Source of the DNA: Limiplasma sp964416065 | GTDB lineage: Bacteria; Bacillota; Clostridia; Christensenellales; Aristaeellaceae | Assembly (NCBI GenBank): GCA_964416065.1 | Contig: CAYQCL010000034.1 | Span: 1 to 23,291, forward strand | Length of the DNA: 23,291 nucleotides | Direction: 5' to 3' | Shown: positions 15,566 to 23,291 of the stretch, piece by piece | Numbering within the stretch: position 1 is the first letter of the stretch | Layout: each line of letters starts with the position of its first letter | Program-made: the position numbers and the translations under genes | The notes under the pieces: model-generated | Databases searched by the model: none | What the model was told of the DNA's origin: nothing | What the model saw: the letters and a program-made list of their open reading frames with translations, nothing else

Positions 15566-16549
15566 ATGAAGAACATCAAAACTCTGGTAAGTCTGATGCT
15601 GGCGTTAACCCTTGCGCTTGGCGTCGCGTGCGCGTCTGCAGAAACCACGCTTCGCTTTGCAACCGACTCCACGGAGGACTATGTTTCCACTGTTGAGATT
15701 TATAAGTTTGCGGCGGAGGTCGAGGAAAAGACCGAAGGCCGTATCAAGATCGAGGTATATGCCGGCGGCCAGCTGGGCGAGGAAAAGGCCTGCGTCGAGC
15801 AGGTGCAGATGGGCGCTCTGGATATGACCAAGTCCAGCATGGGCGCGCTGACCAGCTTCAACGAGGAGCTGACCCTCTTGAGCCTGCCTTATTTGTTCAA
15901 GAGTGAGGATCATCTCTGGGCCGTAATGAACACCGAAATCGGTCAGGGCCTGTTGGACAGCATGAAGAGCACCGGCCTGATTGGTCTGGGCTGGCTGGAC
16001 GCCGGAAGCCGCTGCTTCTATGCCACCAAGCCTCTAAACACCGCCGAGGACTTTAAGAACCTGAAATTCCGCGTTATGGAAAGCACTATTTACACCGATA
16101 TGATGAATTGCCTGGGCGCTGTGCCGATTTCCATGTCCGGCAGCGAGGTATATAGCGCGTTGCAGACCGGCATTGTCGATGGAGCTGAGAACAACATTCC
16201 TCGCATCATTGACATGAGCCATAATGAGCTGTGCAAGTATCTGATTCTGGATCGCCACAACATTATGCCTGAAATGGTTCTTGTAAGCACCGCCACCTGG
16301 AACAGACTGGACGAGGCGGATCGCGAGATTATCAAGGAGTGCGCCGTCAACCTACAGGCCAACATGATCGCCGCGTGGGGTGATACGGAGCAGGCCGCTT
16401 TGGATACGCTGGCCGCCGACGGCATGACCATCGTTGAGCCCGACGCCGAGACCATCGCGGCCTTCCGCGCCGCCATGCAGCCCGTGTACGATAAGTACGC
16501 CGCGGACTATGTCGATCTGGTCGCTCAGATCGAGGCCATTGAGTATTGA
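15566..16549 (+). CDS. dctP: TRAP transporter substrate-binding protein DctP
   Basis: Extracytoplasmic binding protein of a TRAP transporter, delivering a sugar acid to the DctQM membrane unit. It has 327 residues. The signal peptide is residues 1-25 with cleavage likely after ASA. Cys22 lies nearby, but the preceding residues (GVA) do not make a good lipobox, so lipid anchoring is uncertain. The mature part starts TTLRFATDSTEDYVS. FRVMES near residue 169 carries the conserved Arg that clamps the substrate carboxylate, followed by PISMSGSEVYSALQTGIVDG, diagnostic of the DctP family. AAAGGAGA precedes the ATG. The dgoD context suggests D-galactonate or a relative as substrate. Confidence 0.95.
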   Translation: MKNIKTLVSLMLALTLALGVACASAETTLRFATDSTEDYVSTVEIYKFAAEVEEKTEGRIKIEVYAGGQLGEEKACVEQVQMGALDMTKSSMGALTSFNEELTLLSLPYLFKSEDHLWAVMNTEIGQGLLDSMKSTGLIGLGWLDAGSRCFYATKPLNTAEDFKNLKFRVMESTIYTDMMNCLGAVPISMSGSEVYSALQTGIVDGAENNIPRIIDMSHNELCKYLILDRHNIMPEMVLVSTATWNRLDEADREIIKECAVNLQANMIAAWGDTEQAALDTLAADGMTIVEPDAETIAAFRAAMQPVYDKYAADYVDLVAQIEAIEY

Positions 16550-16565
16550 TTCTTTCCTCTAACAT

Positions 16566-16600
16566 GGGCAGCCCGAAGCAGTCGTCTCTTCGGGCTGCTC
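16566..16600 (+). other. Intercistronic stem-loop between dctP and dctQ
   Basis: GCAGCCCGAAG (16568-16578) pairs perfectly with CTTCGGGCTGC (16588-16598), extended by two more pairs, with a nine-base loop. No T tract follows, so it is not an intrinsic terminator. In TRAP and ABC operons such hairpins often protect the upstream binding-protein mRNA, giving more DctP than DctQM. That role is inferred here. Confidence 0.75.
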
Positions 16601-16635
16601 AATTCAAACGCATGATACGTTAGGAGGATGTGTCG

Positions 16636-17154
16636 ATGAATTTGAAACAGCGAATCGACCATGGCGTGACGCTTATCTGCGAAGGCTTTGAATGGATTGT
16701 TCGGGTCCTTCTGGTGTTTGTCACGCTGCTGATTGCCGCGCAGGTATTTCTGCGTTCCGTGTTCCTTTATAGCATTCCCTGGGCGGAAGAGGTTTCCTTG
16801 ATCATTTTTATTTATGTCACCTTTTTCACATTGGCCATCGCTATGCGTTATGATATCCATCTACGCGTGGAGCTTGGCGTCTCCTGGCTGCCCCGCAAGG
16901 GAAAGATCATCGTGGAATATTTGGACAACATCATTCTCCTGGCCATCAGTATTATGATGGTCTGGACGGGCGTTCAGCTTACGCGTTACGGCGTGGCCTC
17001 AATCATGCCCGCGACCCGCTGGCCTACCTCCATCATCTATTTTCCCACCCCTGTCGCGGGCGTTGTATGCTGCCTTCAGCAGGTATTGCGCCTGACGGGA
17101 ATTTCCCGCAGCGAGACGGCTGACAGATTTATCGGGGAGGCGAGTGAAAAATGA
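16636..17154 (+). CDS. dctQ: TRAP transporter small permease DctQ
   Basis: Small membrane subunit of the TRAP transporter, with 172 residues and four predicted helices. The family hallmark near helix 2 is visible: FLYSIPWAEEVSLIIFIYVT. The start is ATG 16636, eight bases from AGGAGG. A GTG at 16630 sits only two bases from that element and is rejected. The stop overlaps the dctM start as ATGA, so DctQ and DctM are translationally coupled. Confidence 0.94.
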   Translation: MNLKQRIDHGVTLICEGFEWIVRVLLVFVTLLIAAQVFLRSVFLYSIPWAEEVSLIIFIYVTFFTLAIAMRYDIHLRVELGVSWLPRKGKIIVEYLDNIILLAISIMMVWTGVQLTRYGVASIMPATRWPTSIIYFPTPVAGVVCCLQQVLRLTGISRSETADRFIGEASEK

Positions 17155-18443
17155 GCAACATGGAAATCGCAACGATTATTCTGCTGGGTTCCTTTGTCGT
17201 CATGGTGCTAATGAGGATTCCGATCGCCTTTTCCCTGATCGGTTCATCGGTGCTGACCTGTTTGTATTTGAAGCTGCCGGTTATGGTCATCTGGCAGCGC
17301 GTGACCACGGGAGTTCAGTCCTTCAGCCTTCTGGCGGTACCGTTTTTCATCCTCGCGGGCGAAATCATGATGAGCGGCGGCATATCAACGAAGCTGCTGG
17401 ATTTTGCGGATATCTTTGTCGGTCGTTTTCGCGGCGGCATGGCATATGTGAACATTTTGGCTTCTACGTTTTTTGGCGCGGTTTCCGGAAGCGCTACCGC
17501 GGACATCTCTTCCATCGGTGCGACCATGATTCCTCTGATGGAAAAGCAGGGCTATGATCGCGATTATGCGATCAATGTCACCGTGACTAGTGCGACGCAG
17601 AGCATAATTATTCCACCCAGCCATAACATGGTCGTCTATGCCATGGCGGCCGGCGGCGTTTCGTGCGGTAGGCTGTTCTTAGGCGGAATCATCCCCGGCT
17701 GCCTGCTGGCGCTGTGCCTTCTTATCATGGCCGGCCTCATCGCCCATAAGCGCAACTATCCGCGAGGCAAGAGCTATTCCCTCAAGGAGGCTGGAAAGAT
17801 CACGCTTAAGTCCATCCCGGGCATGATGACCATCGTTATCATTCTTCTGGGCGTCTGCACCGGTGTGTTTACGGCCACCGAAAGTGCGGCGATTGCATGC
17901 GTCTACGCCTTCATTTTAACCTTCTTCATCTATAAAGCGCCTTTGCGTGAAATGAAGAACATTCTACTCCGCTGTCTAAAGACGCTGGGAATGGTGCTTG
18001 GTATCATCGCGGCGGCCAGCGCGTTCGGCTATTGCCTGAGCTATCTGCGAGTTCCTCAACTCATTACCAACCTCCTTCTGAGCATTACGGATAACAAATA
18101 TATCCTGCTCTTCCTCATCAATATCATGCTTCTGATTCTGGGCTGTATTATGGATGTGGCTCCGCTCATTATCATCACCACGCCCATTCTGGTTCCCATT
18201 GCCGTGTCGCTCGGGATGGATCCCGTACAGTTCGGCATTATGATGCTTCTGAACCTCGCCGTGGGCGCCTGTACACCTCCTGTGGGACTTGCGCTGTTTA
18301 CCGGCTGCGCCGTGGGCAAGATGCCGATGGAGAAGGTTATGAAGGGAATCGTTCCGTTCTATGTGGCGATGTTTGTGGCGTTGATGCTTGTGACCTACAT
18401 TCCAGGCCTTTCGCTCTTCCTGCCCAATCTGCTTATGCATTAA
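17151..18443 (+). CDS. dctM: TRAP transporter large permease DctM
   Basis: Large, ion-coupled membrane subunit of the TRAP transporter, 430 residues and about 12 helices. Characteristic stretches are MRIPIAFSLIGSSVL near the N-terminus, FFGAVSGSATADISSIGATM near 104-123, and GACTPPVGLALFTG near 370. The start codon overlaps the dctQ stop, with GGGGAGG inside the end of dctQ. With dctP and dctQ it forms a complete three-gene importer, probably sodium-driven as in studied systems. Confidence 0.96.
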   Translation: MSNMEIATIILLGSFVVMVLMRIPIAFSLIGSSVLTCLYLKLPVMVIWQRVTTGVQSFSLLAVPFFILAGEIMMSGGISTKLLDFADIFVGRFRGGMAYVNILASTFFGAVSGSATADISSIGATMIPLMEKQGYDRDYAINVTVTSATQSIIIPPSHNMVVYAMAAGGVSCGRLFLGGIIPGCLLALCLLIMAGLIAHKRNYPRGKSYSLKEAGKITLKSIPGMMTIVIILLGVCTGVFTATESAAIACVYAFILTFFIYKAPLREMKNILLRCLKTLGMVLGIIAAASAFGYCLSYLRVPQLITNLLLSITDNKYILLFLINIMLLILGCIMDVAPLIIITTPILVPIAVSLGMDPVQFGIMMLLNLAVGACTPPVGLALFTGCAVGKMPMEKVMKGIVPFYVAMFVALMLVTYIPGLSLFLPNLLMH

Positions 18444-18475
18444 TCAGGGATGATTCCAGATAAGGAGATATAACA

Positions 18476-19249
18476 ATGAACGACTATATTCAGGAAATGT
18501 TTGGACTTGCGAACCGTACCGCCATTGTGACCGGCGCGGCACAGGGGATGGGCCGCAGCATGGCCGAGGCACTGATTGCCGCCGGAGCAAAGGTTGCTCT
18601 GGTGGACTATTCGCCAGGCGTTACAGACACATGCAAGGAGATCGATCCCTCCGGCGAAAAGGCACTGCCCTTTCGGGCGGATCTTGGCGATCGTGGACAG
18701 CTTGACCGCGTGTTTGATGAGATTATCAAGACCTTTAACGGAAAACTTGACATTCTCATCAACAATGCGGGGATTACCCGCCGACACAAGCCGGAGGACT
18801 TCCCGCGCGAGGATTGGGACGCGGTGCTCAATGTCAACCTCAATGCCGTATGGCTACTCTGCCAGCTCGCGGGCCGCGTGATGCTCAAGCAGGGAGAGGG
18901 CAAGATCATTAACATTGCTTCCATGAACAGCTTCTTTGGAGGCACGACCGTACCCGTCTATACCGCCTGCAAGCATGGCGTGGCAGGGCTTACGAAGGCT
19001 CTGTCCAACGATTGGGCGGGACGGGGAATCTGTGTAAACGCGATTGCCCCTGGGTATATCGCCACCGCGCTCAATACGGCGTTGATCGGCAATCCAGAAC
19101 GCGAACCCAAGATTCTGGCCCGCATTCCCAAGGGACGCTGGGGCGTGGCGGATGATGTAAAGGGCACGGCGGTGTTCCTTGCTTCGCATGCGTCTGATTA
19201 CATCACGGGCACCGTGCTGCCGGTAGATGGCGGCTACTTGGGCGTATAA
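18476..19249 (+). CDS. SDR oxidoreductase, KduD/gluconate 5-dehydrogenase-like
   Basis: NAD(P)-dependent short-chain dehydrogenase of 257 residues. The cofactor motif is TGAAQGMG (19-26), NNAG is at 96-99, and the catalytic residues are Ser149, Tyr162 and Lys166 (YTACK). The C-terminal part, IAPGYIAT then RIPKGRWGVADDVKGTAVFL, strongly resembles KduD (2-dehydro-3-deoxy-D-gluconate 5-dehydrogenase) and the related gluconate 5-dehydrogenases. It therefore probably oxidises or reduces a sugar acid at C5. AAGGAG precedes the ATG. It sits 32 bases after dctM in the same direction. The family is sure; the exact substrate is not. Confidence 0.9.
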   Translation: MNDYIQEMFGLANRTAIVTGAAQGMGRSMAEALIAAGAKVALVDYSPGVTDTCKEIDPSGEKALPFRADLGDRGQLDRVFDEIIKTFNGKLDILINNAGITRRHKPEDFPREDWDAVLNVNLNAVWLLCQLAGRVMLKQGEGKIINIASMNSFFGGTTVPVYTACKHGVAGLTKALSNDWAGRGICVNAIAPGYIATALNTALIGNPEREPKILARIPKGRWGVADDVKGTAVFLASHASDYITGTVLPVDGGYLGV

Positions 19250-19266
19250 GAACGGAGAGAAGGAAA

Positions 19267-20415
19267 ATGAAGATTACTGACTTGATCCTCTACAAGGTAC
19301 CGCCTCGCTGGCTCTTTTTGAAGATAACCACAGACGAAGGAATCGAGGGCTGGGGAGAGCCCGTGGTGGAAGGCCATACGGAGACCGTGCGGGCCGCGGT
19401 AAACGAGTTTCGCGACTACCTGATCGGAAAGGATCCACGCAAGATTGAGGATCATTGGCAGGTTATGTATCGGGCCGGATTCTATCGCGGAGGGCCGGAG
19501 CATATGAGCGCGATTGCGGGTATTGACCAGGCGCTGTGGGATATCAAGGGCAAAGCGTTGGGCGTTCCCGTATATGAACTGCTTGGCGGCGCATGCCGCG
19601 ATAAGCTGAAGGTCTATCGCTGGATCGGCGGAGACCGGCCCAGCGACATTCGCGAATCGGTATTGGAGGCCTATCATCAGGGCTATCATGCCATCAAAAT
19701 GAATGGCACCGAGGAGATGCACTATATTGACAGCTTCAAAAAGGTTGCGGAGGTATGTGACCGCGTAGCCATCATTCGCGATACGTTGGGGATGGAAATG
19801 GACATTGCTGTGGACTTCCATGGTCGTGTTCATAAAACCATGGCCAAGGTGCTGGCACATGAGCTGGAGCAATTTCATCTGATGTTCATTGAAGAGCCTG
19901 TTTTGCCACAAAACAATGAAGCGCTGCGTGAAATCGCCCACGCGACGACCACACCGATCGCGACGGGCGAAAGAATGTTCAGCCGCTGGGATTTCAAGAA
20001 CCTGCTTCAGCAAGGATATGTGGATATCATTCAGCCCGACCTTTCTCACGCGGGCGGGATCAGCGAATGCAAGAAAATCGCGGCTATGGCCGAAGCATAT
20101 GACATCGCCGTCGCGCCGCATTGTCCGCTGGGGCCCATCGCTTTGGGCGCGTGTATCCAGATGGATATCTGTACGCCTAATGTGTTTATCCAGGAGCAGA
20201 GCATGGGCATTCATTATAACAAGGGGCGCGGGCTGCTGGACTATCTGAATGATCCGACCATTTACCAATACAAAGACGGCTATATTGAAATCATGCAGGA
20301 GCCTGGCCTTGGGGTGTCTATGAATGAGGAGTTTATCAAGAAGGCTGCTGAAAACGCACCCAACTGGAAAAACCCAATCTGGCGCAATTTTGACGGCACA
20401 GTAGCGGAGTGGTAA
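19267..20415 (+). CDS. dgoD: D-galactonate dehydratase
   Basis: Enolase-superfamily enzyme (mandelate racemase subgroup) that dehydrates D-galactonate to 2-dehydro-3-deoxy-D-galactonate. Its 382 residues match the length of E. coli DgoD, and long stretches read the same, such as WQVMYRAGFYRGGP, SAIAGIDQALWDIKGK, GERMFSR, QPDLSHAGGI and QEQSMGIHYNKG. The metal ligands Asp183, Glu209 and Glu235 and the catalytic pair His185 and His285 occupy the expected positions. GGAGAGAAGG-type ribosome binding site. It is the most substrate-specific enzyme of the operon and the basis for assigning galactonate to the pathway. High confidence; a closely related aldonate cannot be excluded. Confidence 0.94.
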   Translation: MKITDLILYKVPPRWLFLKITTDEGIEGWGEPVVEGHTETVRAAVNEFRDYLIGKDPRKIEDHWQVMYRAGFYRGGPEHMSAIAGIDQALWDIKGKALGVPVYELLGGACRDKLKVYRWIGGDRPSDIRESVLEAYHQGYHAIKMNGTEEMHYIDSFKKVAEVCDRVAIIRDTLGMEMDIAVDFHGRVHKTMAKVLAHELEQFHLMFIEEPVLPQNNEALREIAHATTTPIATGERMFSRWDFKNLLQQGYVDIIQPDLSHAGGISECKKIAAMAEAYDIAVAPHCPLGPIALGACIQMDICTPNVFIQEQSMGIHYNKGRGLLDYLNDPTIYQYKDGYIEIMQEPGLGVSMNEEFIKKAAENAPNWKNPIWRNFDGTVAEW

Positions 20416-20419
20416 GGCT

Positions 20420-21496
20420 ATGATTGAAGAAATCGTTTTACCCAAATACCGTGTGGGAGAGCGGGCCATTCGAAACTCGGCGGAGACGCTTGCGCGATAT
20501 GGCGAGCGCGCCTTGGTGATTGGCGGCGAGACGGCGCTGTCCATCGCGCTTCCTGAGCTCATAGAGGCCTGCGCGGACGCCGGCGTCACGATCGCGGCAG
20601 TGGAGAACTATGGCGGAGAATGTACCTATGCGCATATGGAACGCCTTTCAAAGATCGGACAGAGCACAAATGCCGACATGGTCATTGGCGTGGGCGGCGG
20701 CAAAGCGCTGGATACGGCCAAGGGCTGCGGACACAAAATGGGTCTGCCCGTGGTGACCATACCGACAATCGCGGCTACCTGTGCCGCCGTTACCGCCATT
20801 TCGGTGGTGTATAACGAGCAGGGCGTCTTTGTGGAGAGCATGTTTCATGAACAGGCGCCGGCATGCGCCATCATCGATGTGGATATCATCGCTGCCGCGC
20901 CCGCTGCGTATCTGCGCGCGGGCATGGGCGATGCGATCGCCAAGCATGTGGAAGCAAGCTGGGCTGCCCGCGGAAGAGAGCTTACCCATACCTGTACGCT
21001 GGCGCTTTCCATCAGCCGGAGCTGTTATGATCCGCTTTTGCGTTATGGTGCTGACGCAATACGCGATGTGGGGGAGAGAAGGGTCACGGAGGCTGTACGC
21101 CAGGTCGTGCTGGCCAATATTGTAAGCACTGGCCTGGTGTCGCTCCTGATCGAGGAGGTTTATAACGGCGGCATGGCGCATGGCCTGTTTTATGGACTGA
21201 CGAAGCTTAAGGACTTCGAGCGCAAATGTCTGCATGGAGACGCGGTGGGCTACGGCGTGCTGGTTCAGCTGATGATGGATCATCAGGATACGGACTTTGT
21301 CAGGGTTCGCGACTTCTGTCATAAGGTCGGAATGCCCATAAAGCTTAGAGAAACGGGCTTTGAGCTTACGCAGGAAGTGCTGGACACAGTGGTTCCGGCT
21401 TCACTCAAGGCGCTTAAGGACGCGCGAAGGACACCCTATGAGGTAACGCCAGAAATGCTGAGTGAAGCCCTGTGGGCTGTTGAAAACGCAAATTGA
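20420..21496 (+). CDS. Iron-type alcohol dehydrogenase, GldA-like
   Basis: NAD-dependent polyol or alcohol dehydrogenase of 358 residues in the glycerol-dehydrogenase branch. The NAD motif GVGGGKALDTAK is at 90-101, and the metal ligands are Asp171 (GMGDAIAKH), His254 (GMAHGLFYGL) and His272 (CLHGDAVGYG). It begins four bases after the dgoD stop without a strong ribosome binding site of its own, so it is probably translated by coupling. No such enzyme is needed for D-galactonate breakdown. A substrate-side oxidation, perhaps paired with the SDR, is inferred. Family sure, substrate unknown. Confidence 0.9.
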   Translation: MIEEIVLPKYRVGERAIRNSAETLARYGERALVIGGETALSIALPELIEACADAGVTIAAVENYGGECTYAHMERLSKIGQSTNADMVIGVGGGKALDTAKGCGHKMGLPVVTIPTIAATCAAVTAISVVYNEQGVFVESMFHEQAPACAIIDVDIIAAAPAAYLRAGMGDAIAKHVEASWAARGRELTHTCTLALSISRSCYDPLLRYGADAIRDVGERRVTEAVRQVVLANIVSTGLVSLLIEEVYNGGMAHGLFYGLTKLKDFERKCLHGDAVGYGVLVQLMMDHQDTDFVRVRDFCHKVGMPIKLRETGFELTQEVLDTVVPASLKALKDARRTPYEVTPEMLSEALWAVENAN

Positions 21497-21513
21497 ATTT
21501 TGGAGCGTTCAAG

Positions 21514-22170
21514 ATGAGAGAAGAAACATTAAAACGAATCAAGGAACATAAAATCATCGCTATCGTTCGTGGCTTGGAGCCCTCATCACTGAAAAATCTG
21601 GCGTCCGCCCTTCTTGAGGGAGGAATTGACCTGATTGAGATTACCTTTGCGCAAAACAATCCTCAGAGCTGGAAGGATACCGCCGAGGGGATTCGTCTGC
21701 TGAACACCGCCTTTGACGGAAAAATCCTGGCGGGCGCGGGCACAGTCGTTACTACCCAGCAGCTTCATATGGCCCATGAAGCGGGCGCAAGGTACATCAT
21801 CACCCCTAACATCGATTCACGTATCATTAGCGATGCACGTAAGCTGGGGATGCTTGTCTTTCCAGGCGCGCTGACGCCCAGCGAGATTGTGAATGCCTGG
21901 GAAGCGGGCGCGGACGCGGTGAAGGTGTTCCCAGCGGGAAACCTTGGCGTGCCTTATATCAAGGCGCTCAAAGCCCCGCTGAGCCATATTCCGCTGATGG
22001 CTGTCGGCGGCGTAAATGAAACCAACGCGGCGGATTTCCTGCGCGCGGGCTGTTGCGGCCTGGGTGTAGGCGGCAGCCTGGTCAATAAGACCTGGATCGC
22101 TAACGGCGAATTTGAGAAAATTACGGAGCTTGCGAAAAAATATGTCGTGGCTGTCAGGGAGGCGGACTAA
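21514..22170 (+). CDS. KDPG/KDPGal aldolase
   Basis: Class I aldolase of 218 residues that splits 2-keto-3-deoxy-6-phospho-galactonate or -gluconate to pyruvate and glyceraldehyde-3-phosphate. The Schiff-base Lys137 is in ADAVKVFPAGNLG, with Glu42 in DLIEITF and Arg19 in IAIVRG. FPGALTPSEI is also typical. ATG 21514 was chosen because GGAG lies eight bases upstream; a TTG at 21493 lies within the end of the preceding gene. Eda and DgoA cannot be separated by eye. The dgoD context favours the galactonate epimer. It precedes the kinase by a single base. Confidence 0.93.
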   Translation: MREETLKRIKEHKIIAIVRGLEPSSLKNLASALLEGGIDLIEITFAQNNPQSWKDTAEGIRLLNTAFDGKILAGAGTVVTTQQLHMAHEAGARYIITPNIDSRIISDARKLGMLVFPGALTPSEIVNAWEAGADAVKVFPAGNLGVPYIKALKAPLSHIPLMAVGGVNETNAADFLRAGCCGLGVGGSLVNKTWIANGEFEKITELAKKYVVAVREAD

Positions 22171-22171
22171 A

Positions 22172-23194
22172 ATGGGCAAGGTTGTTACGTTCGGGGAGAT
22201 CATGATGCGCCTGAATCCGGAGGGATATCTGAGATTTGTGCAGGCCGACCGCTTCGAAGCCACCTATGCCGGCGGAGAGGCGAATGTGGCTGTAAGCCTT
22301 GCCAGCTACGGGGATGACGTGGCCTTCTGCACAAAGGTACCCGCGCACGAAATCGGTCAATGCGCCGTCAACGCGCTGCGCCGTTTTGGGGTGGATACCA
22401 GCAAAATGGTGCGTGGTGGAGACCGCCTGGGCGTTTATTTCGTCGAGAAGGGAGCGAGCCAGCGAGGCAGTAAGGTCATTTATGACCGCGCCAATTCCGC
22501 GATTGCGCTGGCCCACCGCGAGGACTTTGATTGGGATGCCATTCTTGAAGGCGCGGACTGGTTCAATTGGACGGGAATTACACCCGCTCTGGGCGGGGAG
22601 CTGCCGGAGATCATGCTGGACGCGCTAAAAAAATGCAGGGAAAAGGGCGTTGCTGTCAGCTGTGATCTCAATTATCGCGCAAAGCTGTGGACGAGGGAAA
22701 AGGCCGGAAAAGTAATGGGTCGTTTGGTGCCCTATGTCGATGTGCTTATCGCCAACGAGGAGGACGCCAAGGACGTCTTTGGGATTGAAGCGGCGGACAC
22801 GGACGTCATGAGCGGCAAGCTCAACCAGCAGGGCTACGTCAGCGTGGCCGAACAGCTGACGAAGCGCTTTGGGTGCAAGGCGGTCGCGATCACCCTGCGC
22901 GGCTCGATCAGCGCGAGCGAGAATAATTGGGCGGGCATGCTGTACACGAATGAAAAGGCGTATTTTTCCAAGAGCTACCTGATCAGACTGGTCGATCGCG
23001 TGGGCGGCGGGGACAGCTTTGGCGGCGGACTGATCCATGCAATGCGCGAAGGGATGGAGGCGCAGGATATCATCGAGTTTGCGGTCGCGGCGAGCTGCTT
23101 AAAGCAGACGATCGAACATGATTTTAATCTTGTAACACAGGCCGATGTGTTGGCCCTGATGGGCGGTAACGCGTCTGGTCGTGTGCAGCGGTGA
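22172..23194 (+). CDS. PfkB sugar-acid kinase, 2-keto-3-deoxygluconate/galactonate kinase
   Basis: ATP-dependent kinase of 340 residues that would phosphorylate the keto-deoxy acid made by DgoD. The substrate-binding segment YAGGEANVAVSLASYG is at 32-47. SCDLNYRAKLW is near 163-173 and ANEEDAKDVFG at 194-204, typical of KdgK. The PfkB signature DRVGGGDSFGGGLIHA at 275-290 holds the catalytic base Asp281. The start is ATG 22172 with GGGAGG nine bases upstream; the longer frame from 22112 overlaps the aldolase gene. It is the last gene of the operon. Its product feeds the aldolase encoded just before it. Confidence 0.92.
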   Translation: MGKVVTFGEIMMRLNPEGYLRFVQADRFEATYAGGEANVAVSLASYGDDVAFCTKVPAHEIGQCAVNALRRFGVDTSKMVRGGDRLGVYFVEKGASQRGSKVIYDRANSAIALAHREDFDWDAILEGADWFNWTGITPALGGELPEIMLDALKKCREKGVAVSCDLNYRAKLWTREKAGKVMGRLVPYVDVLIANEEDAKDVFGIEAADTDVMSGKLNQQGYVSVAEQLTKRFGCKAVAITLRGSISASENNWAGMLYTNEKAYFSKSYLIRLVDRVGGGDSFGGGLIHAMREGMEAQDIIEFAVAASCLKQTIEHDFNLVTQADVLALMGGNASGRVQR

Positions 23195-23200
23195 TTCAGA

Positions 23201-23230
23201 GAAAGGGAGCGGCGTTTGCTGCTCCCTTTC
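23201..23230 (+). other. Strong hairpin at the operon end without a T tract
   Basis: GAAAGGGAGC (23201-23210) and GCTCCCTTTC (23221-23230) form a perfect 10-bp stem that extends inward by about three pairs. It starts seven bases after the kinase stop, where a terminator is expected, but AAAATATGAG follows instead of T. It may be an RNA 3'-end stabiliser or a terminator disrupted by a downstream insertion. Confidence 0.6.
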
Positions 23231-23235
23231 AAAAT

Positions 23236-23291
23236 ATGAGCCTATCCCAAAGATTGTGTAAACCTCCGTCAAGGTGTAGAATAGTGACACC
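23236..23291. mobile_element. Possible edge of an insertion sequence
   Basis: From 23238 the sequence reads GAGCCTATCCCAAAGATTGT and then GTAAACC, a pattern I associate with terminal inverted repeats of IS256-type elements. No transposase reading frame is visible before the window ends, and the other end of the element is not in the window. This is a recollection of a motif, not a match I could test. Confidence 0.3.

Noticed and set aside
23201..23230. Intrinsic terminator of the sugar-acid operon
   Set aside because: The stem is strong but A residues follow, not T, so it was listed as a hairpin of uncertain role.

Overview
The window looks like a chromosomal segment of a Clostridia-type Firmicute with mid-50s GC, probably anaerobic and gut- or digester-associated. 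The evidence is a Firmicute-type PurR repressor with a PurBox-like upstream site, a T-box leader in front of pheST, a pth-mfd pair, strong AGGAGG-type ribosome binding sites, and a TRAP-fed aldonate catabolic operon. I cannot name the genus.

Layout. 1-1751: purR and a small secreted PsbP/DcrB-like protein, both forward, ending at a two-way terminator shared with mfd. 1750-6162: pth and mfd on the minus strand, overlapping by ATGA and driven by a promoter beside the stop codon of the next gene. 6165-9404: a large membrane glycosyltransferase-like gene (minus), the RNase P RNA gene rnpB (minus), then a second polytopic membrane protein (plus) whose promoter is back to back with the rnpB promoter. 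9467-10683: a decayed minus-strand gene for a secreted protein, with one nonsense codon and two frameshifts. 10747-14562: pheS-pheT (minus) with terminator, T-box leader and consensus promoter. 14619-23230: a forward locus of a GntR/FCD regulator, dctP-dctQ-dctM (TRAP transporter), a KduD-like SDR, dgoD, an iron-type alcohol dehydrogenase, a KDPG/KDPGal aldolase and a PfkB sugar-acid kinase.

How the genes work together. The last block reads as an import-to-central-metabolism cassette for D-galactonate or a related aldonate. The TRAP system imports the acid, DgoD dehydrates it to 2-keto-3-deoxygalactonate, the PfkB kinase phosphorylates it, and the aldolase yields pyruvate and glyceraldehyde-3-phosphate. 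The two oxidoreductases (SDR and Fe-ADH) are not needed for plain galactonate. They suggest that a stereoisomer or a reduced/oxidised relative also enters. Strong palindromes just downstream of the regulator's promoter and upstream of dctP are candidate operators for the FCD regulator.

The rest of the window is housekeeping. No CRISPR array, tRNA or rRNA gene, prophage or defence system is visible. The last ~60 bases may be the edge of an insertion sequence.
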